Source: Prorocentrum cordatum
Lineage: Eukaryota; Sar; Dinophyceae; Prorocentrales; Prorocentraceae
Reading direction: 5' to 3'
DNA length: 64,000 nt
NCBI GenBank assembly: GCA_963575745.1
Contig: CAUYUJ010003880.1
Span: forward strand, 165,001-229,000
The notes beneath the pieces were generated by a model. That model did not search any database, was not told where the DNA came from, and saw only the letters and a program-made list of their open reading frames with translations. This document shows positions 41,639-52,254 of this stretch, piece by piece (within the stretch, counting starts at the first letter, position 1; each line of letters starts with the position of its first letter). The translations under genes and the position numbers were made by a program.

Positions 41639-42304
41639 ATGGCGACGATTGACATGGGGCTCGTTTCGGTCTGGCTGGGGAGCGTTGACCCAAACATCGC
41701 TACGCACTGGGTCACCAAACCGACCGAGGTCAACGGCGAGCTGTTCGTGGAGTGTAACCAGCAGGACCCACGGTTCATCAAGATGCTGTCGAAAAGGCTC
41801 GAGATGGTCGATGCCATAGCGTCGGCGAGGAACGCTGCCGTGGATGGCATCATGAAGGAGGCCCAAGCTAAGGGGCAGGAGGTTCACCTCGCCGAGCAGG
41901 GGCCCCTCGTCAAGCGCTTTCGCAAGGAGGTATTCGACGAGATTGCGAGGGCAGTTGACCTCAATATGGAGATCGAGGGCGGCGAGACCGAATACGTCAG
42001 AGTACTCGCCAGCGTCAACGGCAGAGACAAGCTGTGGATCAAACTCGAGTCGGTGGCCATCCTCGGCAAGACCCCCAAGGCCGCGGCCCATGACCATTGG
42101 GAGCCGACGGCATCGCAGCCCCACGTGAAGTGGTCTCGTGCAAGGCACGCCCTCATGACCTCATACTTTAGCAAGGAGAAGAGCAAGACAGTCCACGCAG
42201 TCAGGTCCATGCAGAGAACCGAGTCCAAGGACGAGCTCCAGAACAAGGTGGACATCGTTGCTCAGCAGTTGCAGGAGCTTCGCAATCACGAGACACAGGA
42301 GTGA
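41639..42304 (+). CDS. Unknown 221-residue protein
   Basis: ATG 41639 (GCAATGG) to TGA. It begins MATIDMGLVSVWLGSVDPNI; middle KMLSKRLEMVDAIASARNAA, VFDEIARAVDLNMEIEGGET and DKLWIKLESVAILGKTPK; it ends in a helical, probably coiled-coil, stretch KDELQNKVDIVAQQLQELRN. No known domain is recognised. The open frame upstream to 41450 comes from a CCT tract and is not thought coding; a 5' exon cannot be excluded. It lies 1.1 kb after the 746-residue gene in the same orientation. Confidence 0.55.
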   Translation: MATIDMGLVSVWLGSVDPNIATHWVTKPTEVNGELFVECNQQDPRFIKMLSKRLEMVDAIASARNAAVDGIMKEAQAKGQEVHLAEQGPLVKRFRKEVFDEIARAVDLNMEIEGGETEYVRVLASVNGRDKLWIKLESVAILGKTPKAAAHDHWEPTASQPHVKWSRARHALMTSYFSKEKSKTVHAVRSMQRTESKDELQNKVDIVAQQLQELRNHETQE

Positions 42305-42654
42305 GAAGGGGCTGCGCGCGTGGCGCGTGGTCCGTGACTCGGCTTGGCGCCGAGTGTTGCTTTGCAGCTGTCTGCAGAAGTTTACAATAATGCGAGATGG
42401 TGCAATGACATGGGGTGGTGGCCACCTCGCCGAGCAGTGCGCGCGTCTTGTGTGGGGCGGGATTGCCCACGCAGCTCCGATGCATCTAGAGCAGTGGAGC
42501 GGGGGTTACACGCGCGCGACTGGCGGTGAAAAACAACAAAACAACAGGGTGAGCCAAACAAAACACAAGGCCGCTGGAGCTCAGATCAGACGCCGGTGAG
42601 CCTCCGTGCGAGGACGTTTGGGAGCGCCCCCCCCCCGACTCCGGAGGCCCTGAA
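42305..42654. other. Intergenic, no gene seen
   Basis: Unique GC-rich sequence. Open frames here lack coding character. Confidence 0.4.
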
Positions 42655-42893
42655 AAGTTCGAGTTGCTAGGTAGAGGTTCGAACTTTTGTTCCAGTTGCT
42701 AGGTAGAGATTCGAACTTTTGTTCCAGTTGCTAGGTAGAGGTTCGAACTTTCAGCAATATTAAAGTGTTGAGGAAATCGTACCATAGAAAGTTCCAGTTG
42801 CTAGGTAGAGGTTCGAACTAAAGTTCCAGTTGCTAGGTAGAGGTTCGAACTTTTGTTCCAGTTGCTAGGTAGAGGTTCGAACTTTTGGGCTCG
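42655..42893. repeat. 34-36-bp minisatellite in two groups of three
   Basis: The unit GTTCCAGTTGCTAGGTAGAG plus GTTCGAACTTTT is repeated three times (42657-42750), then interrupted by a 40-bp unrelated spacer containing CAGCAATATTAAAGTG, then repeated three more times (42790-42893). Each unit contains the palindrome GTTCGAAC. Confidence 0.95.
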
Positions 42894-43181
42894 TTTGGAT
42901 GTCGTCAGCCCCCGCCGATGATAATCGCGCTTCGCGCCTCCCGATATCGGCTGGAAAGCTGCGCTCCTCGGGGGGGGGTTCGCGAGGGCGCGAAGACAAC
43001 AACGCGACGTTTGGCGTCCTAGATGCCCTACTGACCCTCGCTGGCATCGGCGTACACGACGTCGACATAGACGTCGTTTCACCACCCATGCTGCTCATGC
43101 TGATGCTGACCGTAGCTGTTTTGGCTCGTTTCAGTCCCTCGGCCCTGAGTCTGACCTGTGCCCAACTGTCCTGTCGCAAGA

Positions 43182-45104
43182 ATGGCAGTCGATCCCATGG
43201 CGGACCGCCTGATCAGCATGATTGACCAGCGGCTTGCTCTGGTGGACGCGCAGTCGAACGCTGGCCTCAGCAGGGAGGCGCTGATGAGGAACCAGACCAC
43301 CGCGCTCATCCAGGCGATTTCCACTGGAGGCAAAATTAGCGACGACTGCTGTACGATAATCACTCGACACGTAGCCCAGGGCCCATGGAGTGTCGAGCAG
43401 AAACAAGCGACCGCATCAGCTTTGAATGAAGCAGCTGTGCTGGCGGACAGCAAGACCAGCGGGGCCCGAGCCACGCAGAGCCTTGATTTCTTGGCCGAAT
43501 GGGAAAGCATCAGGTCGCCTGAGCTGTCGACGTCCGCCAAACTTGAAGTGGTCGCTGCCCGCCTCAACATGATCGGAGTGACGTGCCCCGAGGAGACACT
43601 CCTCAAGAAGGGCGTCGCCATCGTCGTTTTGTCTAGCCCCGAGCTCCTGACCCAGGAGTTGAGTGGCACCTGGAAGAAGAGCCAGAAGGACAGGCTCCAG
43701 CAGTTCGTGAAGGTCCTGGACAAGTCCAAGCCTTGGAAGTTCCAGCACATGACCAAGTACCCTCTGAGGCCGAGTTTGCTCCACGAGACGATCTTCAACC
43801 ACGCGCGCCCTGGTGGCCGCGCTCCAGTGGGGGACCCCGACGTCGACGGCCTCGATGTAGCGTGCCAGGAGATGTGCTGCAGGCAGGGACTCGTCAAGCC
43901 AGGTCAAGAAAGCCAGGTTCTCGCAAGGTGCGGATGCGGCTGCGCCGCAGACGCGCCCGCGCCAACAGGCGCAAGTACCGTCGGCGATGCAGCAGGGGAT
44001 GGGCGACATGCAGATGCAGTTCATGACGGCCATGGCCATGGCGGCTATGCAGAATTTTCCTCAAACCGCTGGGCCACTGGTCCAGTGCATGGCGCAGATG
44101 ATGGGGAACGCCGAGCAGAAGACCCAGCCCGCTAGCATCAACATCGATTACACTGGCCTGAAGCCGAGGGGCGGGGGTGCGCCACCACAAGGAGTGCCTT
44201 CCTCGGACAACCTTGGTGACGCTGCGGGGTCAGCCCCAACCGACAGCCCCCTGGCACTCACGGACGCCCCAGCGCATCCAGCAGGCGCAGCGGCAGCTGC
44301 ACCAGCCACTGCGCCAGACGCTGGAGCCCTTGTGCCGCATGGCGCGGCCTGTCCTGTTGACGAGACGGCCGAGCTAGAGCGGAAGATGAGGGAGGCTGCC
44401 ATGGCCGCCAAGGCGCGCCCCAAGGAGGCGAAGGAGGCAGCGACGGAGGGAGCGCCGCCCAATGGCGACGCCACGGCAGGCAGCACCGTGGACAAGAGCA
44501 CGACAAAGGGGGCGGGCAAGGGCGCGAAGGGCAGAGGCCGTGGACGCGGCGTGGGGAAGCGGCCTGCTGCTGCTCCCACAGGTGCCAGGGGTGGGGGCAT
44601 TCCTCTTTCCCCCTCATCCCTCCTCCTCTCTCCTCCTCATCCTCCTCCTCCTCCTCGTCGTCGTCGTCGTCCTCCTCCTCCTTCTCCTCCTCCTCCTCTT
44701 CCCCCTCCTCCTCCTGCTCCTCCTTCCCCTCCTCCTCCTCCTCCCCCCTCATCCTCTTCATGTTTCTTTTCCCCCCTGCCCAGCCTTGCCCGCCTCCTCC
44801 CACCCTCCTCGTCCTTGCCCTCCCCATTTCCTTCCCTCAACCCCAACTCGACCCGCTCCGAAAACTGTGCGGGGGGAGGGGAGGTGCCCTCAACGTGGAC
44901 TTCACCGCCCTGCTCAAGCCCGAGGACTGCGTGTTGCGGAGCCGCAGCGCCTTTACCTCCAGGGCGTACACGGGGGTCAAAACGATTGCTAAGGGCCAGG
45001 GGATTACCGACAAAGGCGAGCTGAACCGCCTCGCGAAGGTTGCCTATGCCGCAGCCTCTGACGTCTACACACTTTGGGAGGCCAAGGACAAGACACGCAA
45101 GTGA
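43182..45104 (+). CDS. Unknown protein with one frame change and a CCT-rich intron
   Basis: ATG 43182 (MAVDPMADRLISMIDQRLAL) opens about 240 good codons (LDFLAEWESIRSPELSTSAK; SGTWKKSQKDRLQQFVKVLD; KFQHMTKYPLRPSLLHETIF). Near 43900 the coding signal passes to the next frame (QVPSAMQQGMGDMQMQFMTA; NFPQTAGPLVQCMAQMMGNA; SINIDYTGLKPRGGGAPP), followed by an Ala/Lys/Gly-rich, basic region. A GT-AG intron at 44582-44883 (CACAG|GTGCCAG ... GGGAG|GTGCCCTC) joins APTG to ALNVDFTALLKPEDCVLRS and a helical C terminus ending WEAKDKTRK. The same GTGCC word at both junctions mirrors the introns of the 37685 gene. No family is recognised; the Met/Gln-rich helix and basic tail suggest a nucleic-acid-associated protein, which is a guess. 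Confidence 0.55.
44582..44883 (+). other. Intron (GT-AG), CCT-rich
   Basis: 302 bases dominated by CCT/CTC repeats with AGGTGCC at both junctions. Removal restores the frame into ALNVDFTALLKPED (phase 1). Confidence 0.65.
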
Positions 45105-45309
45105 TAGCTGCGTGTTTGTTTGATTTCGTTTCGGGTGCGCTGTGGCTCACGGTCCGTTCGAGTGTGCGCACTCTCTTACTCTTCAGTGCAGTGCTGTACA
45201 GAGCAGTGGGTGAAGGCTCTACTTTGCAGGGGTGACCTGCCAATCAGCGCACGCTTGGAAACAGTAAAAACGCCCGTGTGAAGGGTGGGGGGCCAGGCGA
45301 CAGCTCGAG

Positions 45310-45340
45310 CCCCCCCCCCCCCCCCCCCTCCCCCCCCCCC

Positions 45341-45417
<77 letters not shown>

Positions 45418-45600
45418 CACCAGCCATCCCAACGTGCACGGCATAGCCCCGAGAAGGGCGGGTGACATCTCATTTCCCCTCCCTCCTCCTCCTCCTCCTC
45501 CTCATCTTCCTCCTCCTCCTCCTCATCCTTATCCTCCTCATCCCCCTCCTCCTCTCCCCTTCCTCCTCCTGCTCCTCCTCCTCCTCCTCCTCCCCCTCCT
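45310..45600. repeat. Poly-C/poly-A tract and CCT array
   Basis: A C-rich run (45311-45341) passes directly into about 74 A (45343-45416). After 50 unique bases a CCT/CTC array follows (45478-45600). The A run does not end a recognisable transcript. Confidence 0.95.
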
Positions 45601-45762
45601 CGCGTCCCTTGCGCACCATGGCCATTTCGCCCCAAGCTGCGTGGTGTCGCGACGGTCGCCAGCACGACAAAGAAGCCTAGAATAATCGACCTTGGACGGA
45701 GGTCTCATGTCACAGGTTTTGCATTGTGTAAGCTTTTGGCCGGGCTGAGACGCCAGCCCACC

Positions 45763-48117
45763 ATGCCCGATGCTATATCTAGATCAACGCAGAGACGGCA
45801 GAGGGAGTCCATCAGTTACCAGATGTCCTACAACCACGGCCCCCTGATGTTTCCGAGGGTTGCCCAGGACGAGGATGGGGCACCTCTGACTGGAAGGAGG
45901 AACACACTACAGATCCAGCTCTCCTGGTTCTCCTCCTCCCCCCGCCGCCCCTCCTCCTCCCCTCCCTCCCTCCTGCCTCCCCTCCCCCCCCTCCCCCCCC
46001 CCCCCCCCCCCCCCCTCCTCCCCCTCTCGAGGAGGAATAGGGGGGGGAGGGCCAAGAGAGCTGGTTCTGCATTGTTGTCCTCCTCCAATAGACTTTGTAC
46101 GTCGCGAACCCTTTCGCGTGGATCGAGATCGCCTGTAAGGACCCATGGGGGCTAAAGGGCACCACCGCCACTTAACACAACGAAGCTGTGTTCGACTCGA
46201 GTGCGCTTCAGCCCCCTCCCCTTCTCTCCCGCCCCCCTCCCTCTCCCGCCCCCCTCTCTCCTGCCACCTACCCCCGAGCGTGAGGAGGAGGAGGAGGAGG
46301 GAGAGGGACATGATTTCTTGTTGGAGACTGACTGGTGGTGTCCGTTCGCCCCGATAGGAATCTCCAACTTCCAGGTCGTTGGTCCAATCCGTGTTCGAGG
46401 CATCTAACAAGTACATGTCCGTCGTAGTTTACGGTGACGAAGTCACTCCTGGAGACAGCCTGAAAGGCCATAACAGTAGAAAGTTGATGAGTTTCTATTG
46501 GTCGTGGGCTGAGCTGGGCGTGGGAAACTTATCCAATGAACTTCTCTGGGCTACAGTTGTAGGCGTCAGGTCCGACACCATGGACGAATTACCTGGTGGC
46601 AACGCCGAGCTGTTCAAATACGTGCTAGAATGTTTTTTTCTTTTTTTTTTGGAAGTGCAGATCTCAGACAAGGGGTTGCGATACACATCCACGGTGAAAG
46701 GCACCCGAGGCTTGTCACTGGAAAGCAGTGGATGGTTATCCAGGACGAGAGGGCGCTCAAGTTTGGGCGCGGCACGATGGGGGCATCAGGGGTCAAAATG
46801 CGCGGCCTCTGCCAGAACTGCGTGGCCCACCGTTCGAAGTAGTTGCCCGATCCCTCTGGCTTCTTGGCGCCATCAACCGAATGCGACACATCTGCTTTCA
46901 CGCCACACACCGATGCGAGCATCAGGGGCATACAACGTCGCCTCGCGGAAGTTGCGGGCGGCCCGGTAAAGGCCAGGCTGGACGAGTTGCAGACTTGGCT
47001 TGGTTTCAACTTCATACCTACTGGTGTGCTCCAGTCTGACGCTCTGGCACTCGACATGGTCACTACTTGGAGCTGGGACTGGATGCACTGCTACTGCGTC
47101 GGGGGCGTGCTGCGCAAAGAGCTCGACGCTTTGCTCGCGAGGCTGAAGGCGTTGAATCTTGGAGGCGACGTGTTGAATGCGTTTCTTTCGCGTTGGCAGT
47201 GGCCGAGGGCATATGCTGGAGCCCGCAATTTATGTAAGCATACTGACCACACGCCGAATGGTTCTGCATCGGAGTACCTTTTCCGCAGTTCCTGTCATCG
47301 GCAAGTGGTTGAGGGAGACTGTTGAACCTCATTGCCTGAAGGAGCGATCTTGCGTGCGAGAAGTTTCAAGTGCCATAGCCTTGCTCCGAGTTTTAGAACT
47401 GCTGCGCATAGTCAACACTGGTGACGTAACACCAGTGCAACTCGGCCAGGCCGTGGCAACCCACCTAGAGCTGCACAAGACAGCCTACGGCGACTCCATT
47501 TGGGTTCCGAAATTCCATTGGACGTTGCACCTGGCAGGCCAGTTGCTCAATTTTAAATGCTTGCTCTCGTGCTTTATGCACGAGAGGAAGCACCGCACCG
47601 TCAAGCGGTGGGCGAACCCACGACAGAATTTGCAGTCTTTTGACAAAGGGCTGCTCGAGGACTGCGTAGTGCAGCACTTGTACGAACTTAACAATGGGCC
47701 AATCGTTGGACGGGGCTCATCGAACCCAGGCCAGCCCCAGAGCCAATGACGATGGCCATGCATCGAGCGTTCAACATCGCCGATGGCGATATCCAGACTG
47801 CAAAGGCAGTCTCAGTCCTCAACAGGAGGGTGCAGATGGGGGATGTTTGCGCCTACGTCCTGGCTGACGGTCGGATCGGGTTCGGCCAAGTGTGGTTTCA
47901 CTGTGCTATGTTTGGCGAAACTCTTACGTGCGTGTCCGCCTGGCAAGTGTATGAGTCCTTGCCAGGGTACGTGAAATGCTTGGCTCAGGATGCGCCCGAG
48001 TTGGTCCAGTCGAGTTCGTTGTTGGAGGCTTGCATTTTCACGCCTGCTCAGATAGGCAAGGTCGTGCAAGTCTTGCTGCCTCCCAGGCTCCAGCATCGGC
48101 TGGAGTGCGACGCGTAG
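45763..48117 (+). pseudogene. DDE transposase (TNP2/KDZ-like), decayed, with probable introns
   Basis: Pieces in order: ATG 45763 with RQRESISYQMSYNHGPLMFP; after a C-rich probable intron, TLYVANPFAWIEIACKDPWG (46092); from 46379, SVVVYGDEVTPGDSLKGHNS and RKLMSFYWSWAELGVGNLSN to FKYVLECFF; a frame change in the T run at 46630-46650; HPRLVTGKQWMVIQDERALK and GASGVKMRGLCQNC; TAG at 46840-46842; same frame DALALDMVTTWSWDWMHCYC and FLSRWQWPRAYAGAR; another frame change near 47240; VPKFHWTLHLAGQLL and SCFMHERKHRTVKRW; a 4-bp ATGA overlap at 47746; then GDVCAYVLADGRIGFGQVWF and SAWQVYESLPGYVK. DEV..PG, DE.ALK...GASG.K, DWMHcY and FHW.LHL are the conserved blocks of a transposase family abundant in dinoflagellates. 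Which acidic residues form the triad is not certain. Not functional as read. Confidence 0.7.
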
Positions 48118-48119
48118 CA

Positions 48120-48400
48120 AGGGAGGCGGGAGAGGGGGAGGAGGGAGAGGGGGGAGGGGGAGGAGGAGGAGGAGGAGGAGGAGGAGGAGGAGGAGGAGGA
48201 AGACGAGGACGAGGACGAGGAGGAGGAGGAGGAGGAGAAGGAGGAGGAGGAGGAGGAGGAGGAGCAGGAGGGGAAGGAGGAGGAGGAGGAGGAGGAGGAG
48301 GAGGAGGAGGAGGAAGAGGAGGAGAAGGAGGAGGAGGAGGAGGAGGAGGGAAAGGAGGAGGAGGAGGAGGAGGACAGAGGAGAAAAAGGAGGTAGGACGG
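48120..48400. repeat. (GGA)n microsatellite
   Basis: About 280 bp of GGA/GAA repeats starting within a few bases of the transposase stop codon. Confidence 0.97.
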
Positions 48401-48549
48401 AAAGGGGGGACGGGAAGGGAGGGTGACTTTTCGTCTGCGAGGGCAGGCAGTTCGCTGCTGGTGCACGACTGCGAGGCTCGAAAGTCTGAGCCTTGAAGCC
48501 AAAAAAAACTCCACTGGCACTACGAAAACGCACCAGACCCACGACCGGT

Positions 48550-48735
48550 CACCTGGTTAGCTTTGGGCCCCTAACCTAGTTAGCCGAACCCCCTAACCTA
48601 TGTAGCCGAAGCCCCCGCCCAGCCCCTAACCTAGTTAGCCGAACCGCCTAACCTAGTTAGCCTAAGCCCCCTAACCAAGATACGCTAACCAAGTTACGCC
48701 GCTTAAGCTCAAGCAAGTTATAACCATTCACAACT
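48550..48735. repeat. Right subterminal repeat cluster of the candidate transposon
   Basis: CTAACCTAGTTAGCCGAACC near 48571, 48631 and 48650, with variants CTAACCTATGTAGCCGAA and CTAACCAAGATACGC, then CAAGTTATAACCATTCAC at 48714. In reverse complement these are the GGCTAACTAGGTTAG words of 36785-37100, so the two clusters face each other. Confidence 0.6.
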
Positions 48736-48999
48736 GAGCCAAGTGCAAAACAACCACAGCGGCCACCTCAGAAGGCCGCAGACGCGCGAGTAAGACGGCT
48801 CAAGAGGCCACGAAGACGTCCCAGGAGGGCCCCGGCGCCCCAGGAGGGCCCCGGCGGGAGGCCAAACTGTCTTCGCTCAGGGCGCGGGTCTCTCTTCATA
48901 CACTGCGCGCCGAGGGGCAATGCGGAAAGATGAATGCTGCGGAGCACGCGTGCACGGGTGCAGTGGACTCAGTGGCGATCCGGAGAATCAGGCTGGAGA

Positions 49000-49885
49000 G
49001 GTCCAATTCGGAAGTCGAATTCGGAAGTCGGAAATCTGAATTCGGATATCCGTGTTCCGGTTCCGGGTTCCAGGTTCCGGATTGGACCTCCGAGTTCGGA
49101 TATCCGGATTCCAGGTTCCGGATTCCAGTCCGGATTGGACCTCCGAATTCGGATATCCAGAATCGGGGTTCCGGGTTCCGAGTTCGCGGTTTCGGATTGG
49201 ACCTCCGACGGCGGATATCCGGTTTCCGGGTTTCCAGTTTCCAGGTTTCGGATTGGACCTCCGAGTTCGGATAGTTATCCGGATTCGGAGTTCTGGGTTC
49301 CAGGTTCCGGATTGGACTTCCGAGATCGGATATCCGGATTCCGGGTTCCGGGTTCCGGGTTCCAGGCTCCGGATTGGACCTCCGAGTTCGGATGTGCGGA
49401 TTCGTGGTTTTGGGTTCCGGATTCCAGGTTTTGGGTTGGGCTTCCGAATTCGGATAATATCCGGATTCCAGTTTCCGGGTTTGGGGTTCCAGGTTCCGGA
49501 TTGGACCTCCCAATTCGGATATGCGGATTCGTGGTTCCGGGTTCCGGATTCCCGGTTTTGGGTCGGGCTTCCGAATTCGGATCTCCAGAATCCGGGTCCA
49601 GGTTTAGGTTTTGGGTTCCAGGTTATGGGTTGGTCCTCCGAATTCGGATATGCGTATTCGGGGTTCCGGGTTCTGGATTCTGGGTTCCGGATTGGACCTC
49701 CGGATTCGGATATCAGGATTCGGGTTTCCGGGTTTTGGATTCGAGGTTCCAGATTAGACCTCCGAGTTCGGATATTCGGATCCCACGTTCCGGGTTCCGG
49801 GTCCAGGTTTCGGATTGGACCCCCGAGTTCGGATATGCGGATGCGTGGTTCCGGGTTCTGGGTTCCAGGTTCTCAGACATGGAGG
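49000..49885. repeat. Minisatellite, about 60-70-bp degenerate unit
   Basis: Units combine TTCCGGATTGGACCTCCGA, ATTCGGATATCCGGATTC and runs of CGGGTTCCGGGTTCCAGG, with about 13 copies. TTCGGATATC contains the inverted TCCGGATATCCGGA-type symmetry. Frames across it are repeat products. Confidence 0.9.
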
Positions 49886-50230
49886 CATCCTCGAAAAATG
49901 ATTGTTCGCAACATCTTCTCAGTTTTGAGTGCCAAGGACAAGTCAGTAGGACCCCAACACGGCTCAAGATGCACCGAAGTTTGCCCAATACTTGTTCAAA
50001 GCAGCTGTCTAAGACGGCTCAGTATAGCTCTTCCTTTTTCCCGGAAAGGGCTCGAGCCCAGGGTTCTCTTTTAGTTGGTTTATTCCCCCCGGAAGAGGGC
50101 CGGCAGATTTCCGCTGGATAAAGAAACGAGGTAAAGTCCAATTCGGCGTGAAAAAATGCGTTTCGCGCGTGCCCGCTCGAGGAAAGTCGACCCCCCACCT
50201 CGGATCCTTGATTAATAACGGGGTCCGCCC
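49886..50230. other. Unique stretch, no gene
   Basis: Ordinary composition with no credible long frame. Confidence 0.4.
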
Positions 50231-50400
50231 AAATAATCCAAGAGACTCCCAAGAAGCCCCAAGAGGCCACAAAGGGGTTCCAAGAGGCCGACAAAACGGG
50301 CCCCGAGAGGCTTCGAAACTGCTTCCAAGAGGCAGGATGGGCCGAAGGCCCCTAGATAATTTGAGCGGCCGGGGGGAGGCCCCGGAAGGACCAGGCGGGG
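50230..50400 (+). repeat. Short CCAAGAGG repeat fragment
   Basis: CCAAGAGACTCCCAAGAAGC and CCCCAAGAGGCC units; lacks the conserved cores. Confidence 0.6.
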
Positions 50401-50539
50401 GTCCATCGGATGACGATATTTGTAACATCACCTGATTGCACCATTTTCCTGCTCTTCTTCTTCCCCTCGTTGTGTGCTCCTCCTCGTCCTCTTTGGTCTT
50501 TCACAGGTTTCCCGCCCAGTTTTTTAAAGGTACGCGGTA

Positions 50540-51016
50540 ATCGGTGGCCGACGACGATGACGGAACGCCCCAACATGGGCGACGACGACGACGGAACGCC
50601 CCAAGCAGGCCCCCCAAGACATTCCCACAATTCATGTGCCCCACAGTCCTTGCGGGGACATGATTCATCGGGCTCCCAACATGGCTCCTCAATAGGCGAC
50701 GCCGACGACGACGACGGACCGGCCCAAGCAGCTCCAAAAGACATTGCCAGCAAGTCCTTGTGGGAACATGATGCATCAGGCCCCAGGCATGGCCAACGCC
50801 AATGCAGCCCTCCAAGATTGGAGTACGCCCCAAAATCATGTTCCTAGAAGGCCTTCCAGGAACATGATTCATCAGGCCCCAAACATGTCTCCCAAGAGGC
50901 TATGATGAAGACGGAGCGCCCCATGCAGTCCTCCAAGGCACTTCCAACATTCATTTTGCCAACAAGCCTTCCGGGGACATCATTCCTTGCGCCTTCGAAA
51001 GGCCTCCACAAGAGGC

Positions 51017-51054
<38 letters not shown>

Positions 51055-51160
51055 AACGGCGCAAGCAGCCTCCAAGACATTCCCACCATTCTGGTTCCGG
51101 AAAGGGCCTCTGGGACATTCATGAGGCCCTCCCCACGGGCGACGACGACGACGGAACGTT
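50540..51160 (+). repeat. Degenerate tandem repeat with GACGACGACGG and CAAGACATTCC
   Basis: Four to five imperfect units of 100-180 bp combining GGCGACGACGACGACGG, AACGCCCCAAGCAG, CCAAGACATTCCCAC and ACATGATTCATCAGGCCCC, with later units shortened. Confidence 0.7.
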
Positions 51161-51239
51161 TTTGGCCGTTCTTAGGCTTCACAATCTCATTGGTCTTCTG
51201 GAGCGAACTCACAGCTCAGGATAATAAAGCCGGATAGAG

Positions 51240-51790
51240 CTGATCCCGGGGAAGAGGTTCACAAATCCAGGGCCGCCTTTGGGAAAAAGTCGCGACGTCG
51301 GGGGTGGCGGGGGGAGGGTAGGGAAATCGGCGGAGGTGATTCAGTATCGGCTAACCGACCCCAACCCCCATTGAGCCTCCTACCAACCTACCCTTCCCCC
51401 CGCCGCCGAGGTAAAGATCTTCAGGCTTCCGCCACATCCGCCGACCCCTTGGATTTTCCCCGGGATCGTTCACCACAGCTTCCTTGCAAACCGTGGGAAA
51501 ATGAGGTTGTTCAGGGCCCGTCGCAGCGAGAAGGGGAGCCGACATGGGTCGCAAACTGGCCCAGAGGGCTTCCAGACGGCCCAAGCGAACCCCAAGACGG
51601 CACAGGGAGGTTTTTTGGGTTGTGTTTGGGGCCTTGCACGGGTGCCGGAGCCAGGGAAGTATGTTACACCCCGGAGACATCTTACGGTTGTCGGCGGTTT
51701 CCAAGCGGGATGTCCCGCTAACTGTTAATGTTCGGAGATGTTTGGGCTGACCTTGTCGATGGCAATGACGTCGTTGATGATCACGACACT
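51240..51790. other. No gene seen
   Basis: GC-rich unique sequence with a few CCAAGACGG words near 51590. Long minus-strand frames crossing 51.35-53.4 kb are driven by repeats. Confidence 0.4.
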
Positions 51791-51799
51791 GATGACGAT

Positions 51800-52190
51800 G
51801 ATCGGCTCCCTCTCCTCCTCTCCTCCTCCCCCTGCTCCTCCCTCCTGCTCCTCTTTCTGCCTCTCCTCCTCTTCCTTCTCCTGCCCTTCCTCCTCCTCCT
51901 CCTCGTCCACGTCCTTCTTCCCTTCCCTTCCCCGCCTTCTTCTCCTCCTCCTTCTTGTCCTTCTCCTGCTGTTCCTCCTCCCGCCCTTCGTCCCTCTCCT
52001 CCTCCTCCTCCTCCTCCTCCTCCTCCTCCTCCTCCTCCTCCTCCTCCTCCTCCTCCCCCGCCTTCTCCTCCTCCTTATCCCCCTTCCCTTCCCGGCCTTC
52101 TCCTCCTCTTCCTCCCCCTCCTTGTCCTCTTCCTCCTCCTCCTTCTCCTCCTCCTGCTCCTCCTCCCCCCCCCTCCTTCTCCTGTCGCGG
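51800..52190. repeat. CCT/CTC microsatellite
   Basis: About 390 bp of CTCCTC repeats, with a pure core near 52003-52050. Confidence 0.97.
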
Positions 52191-52254
52191 GGCCCTCGTG
52201 GAGGCTTCTTGGACCGTCTTGGTGCGGTCTTGGGGGGCTCTCGGGCCGCCCGGG

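Larger units (their letters stand above)
36785..48740. mobile_element. Candidate large DNA transposon with three cargo genes
   Basis: The two ends carry inverted clusters of the same short repeats (GGCTAACTAGGTTAG at left, CTAACCTAGTTAGCC at right) plus AAGTTATAACC words. Between them lie four plus-strand genes, the last a DDE transposase remnant next to the right end. Inverted subterminal repeat clusters with an internal transposase are the plan of CACTA/EnSpm-type elements. Exact termini and target duplications were not identified, so the extent is approximate and the grouping is inference. Confidence 0.45.

Noticed and set aside
42655-42893. CRISPR-like array or tRNA B-box cluster
   Set aside because: There are no unique spacers of constant length between repeats, and the host is eukaryotic. 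GGTTCGAAC resembles a tRNA B box, but no A box or cloverleaf can be formed.
45343-45416. Poly-A run as the tail of a retroposed mRNA
   Set aside because: It follows a poly-C run rather than transcript sequence, and the upstream gene retains an intron.
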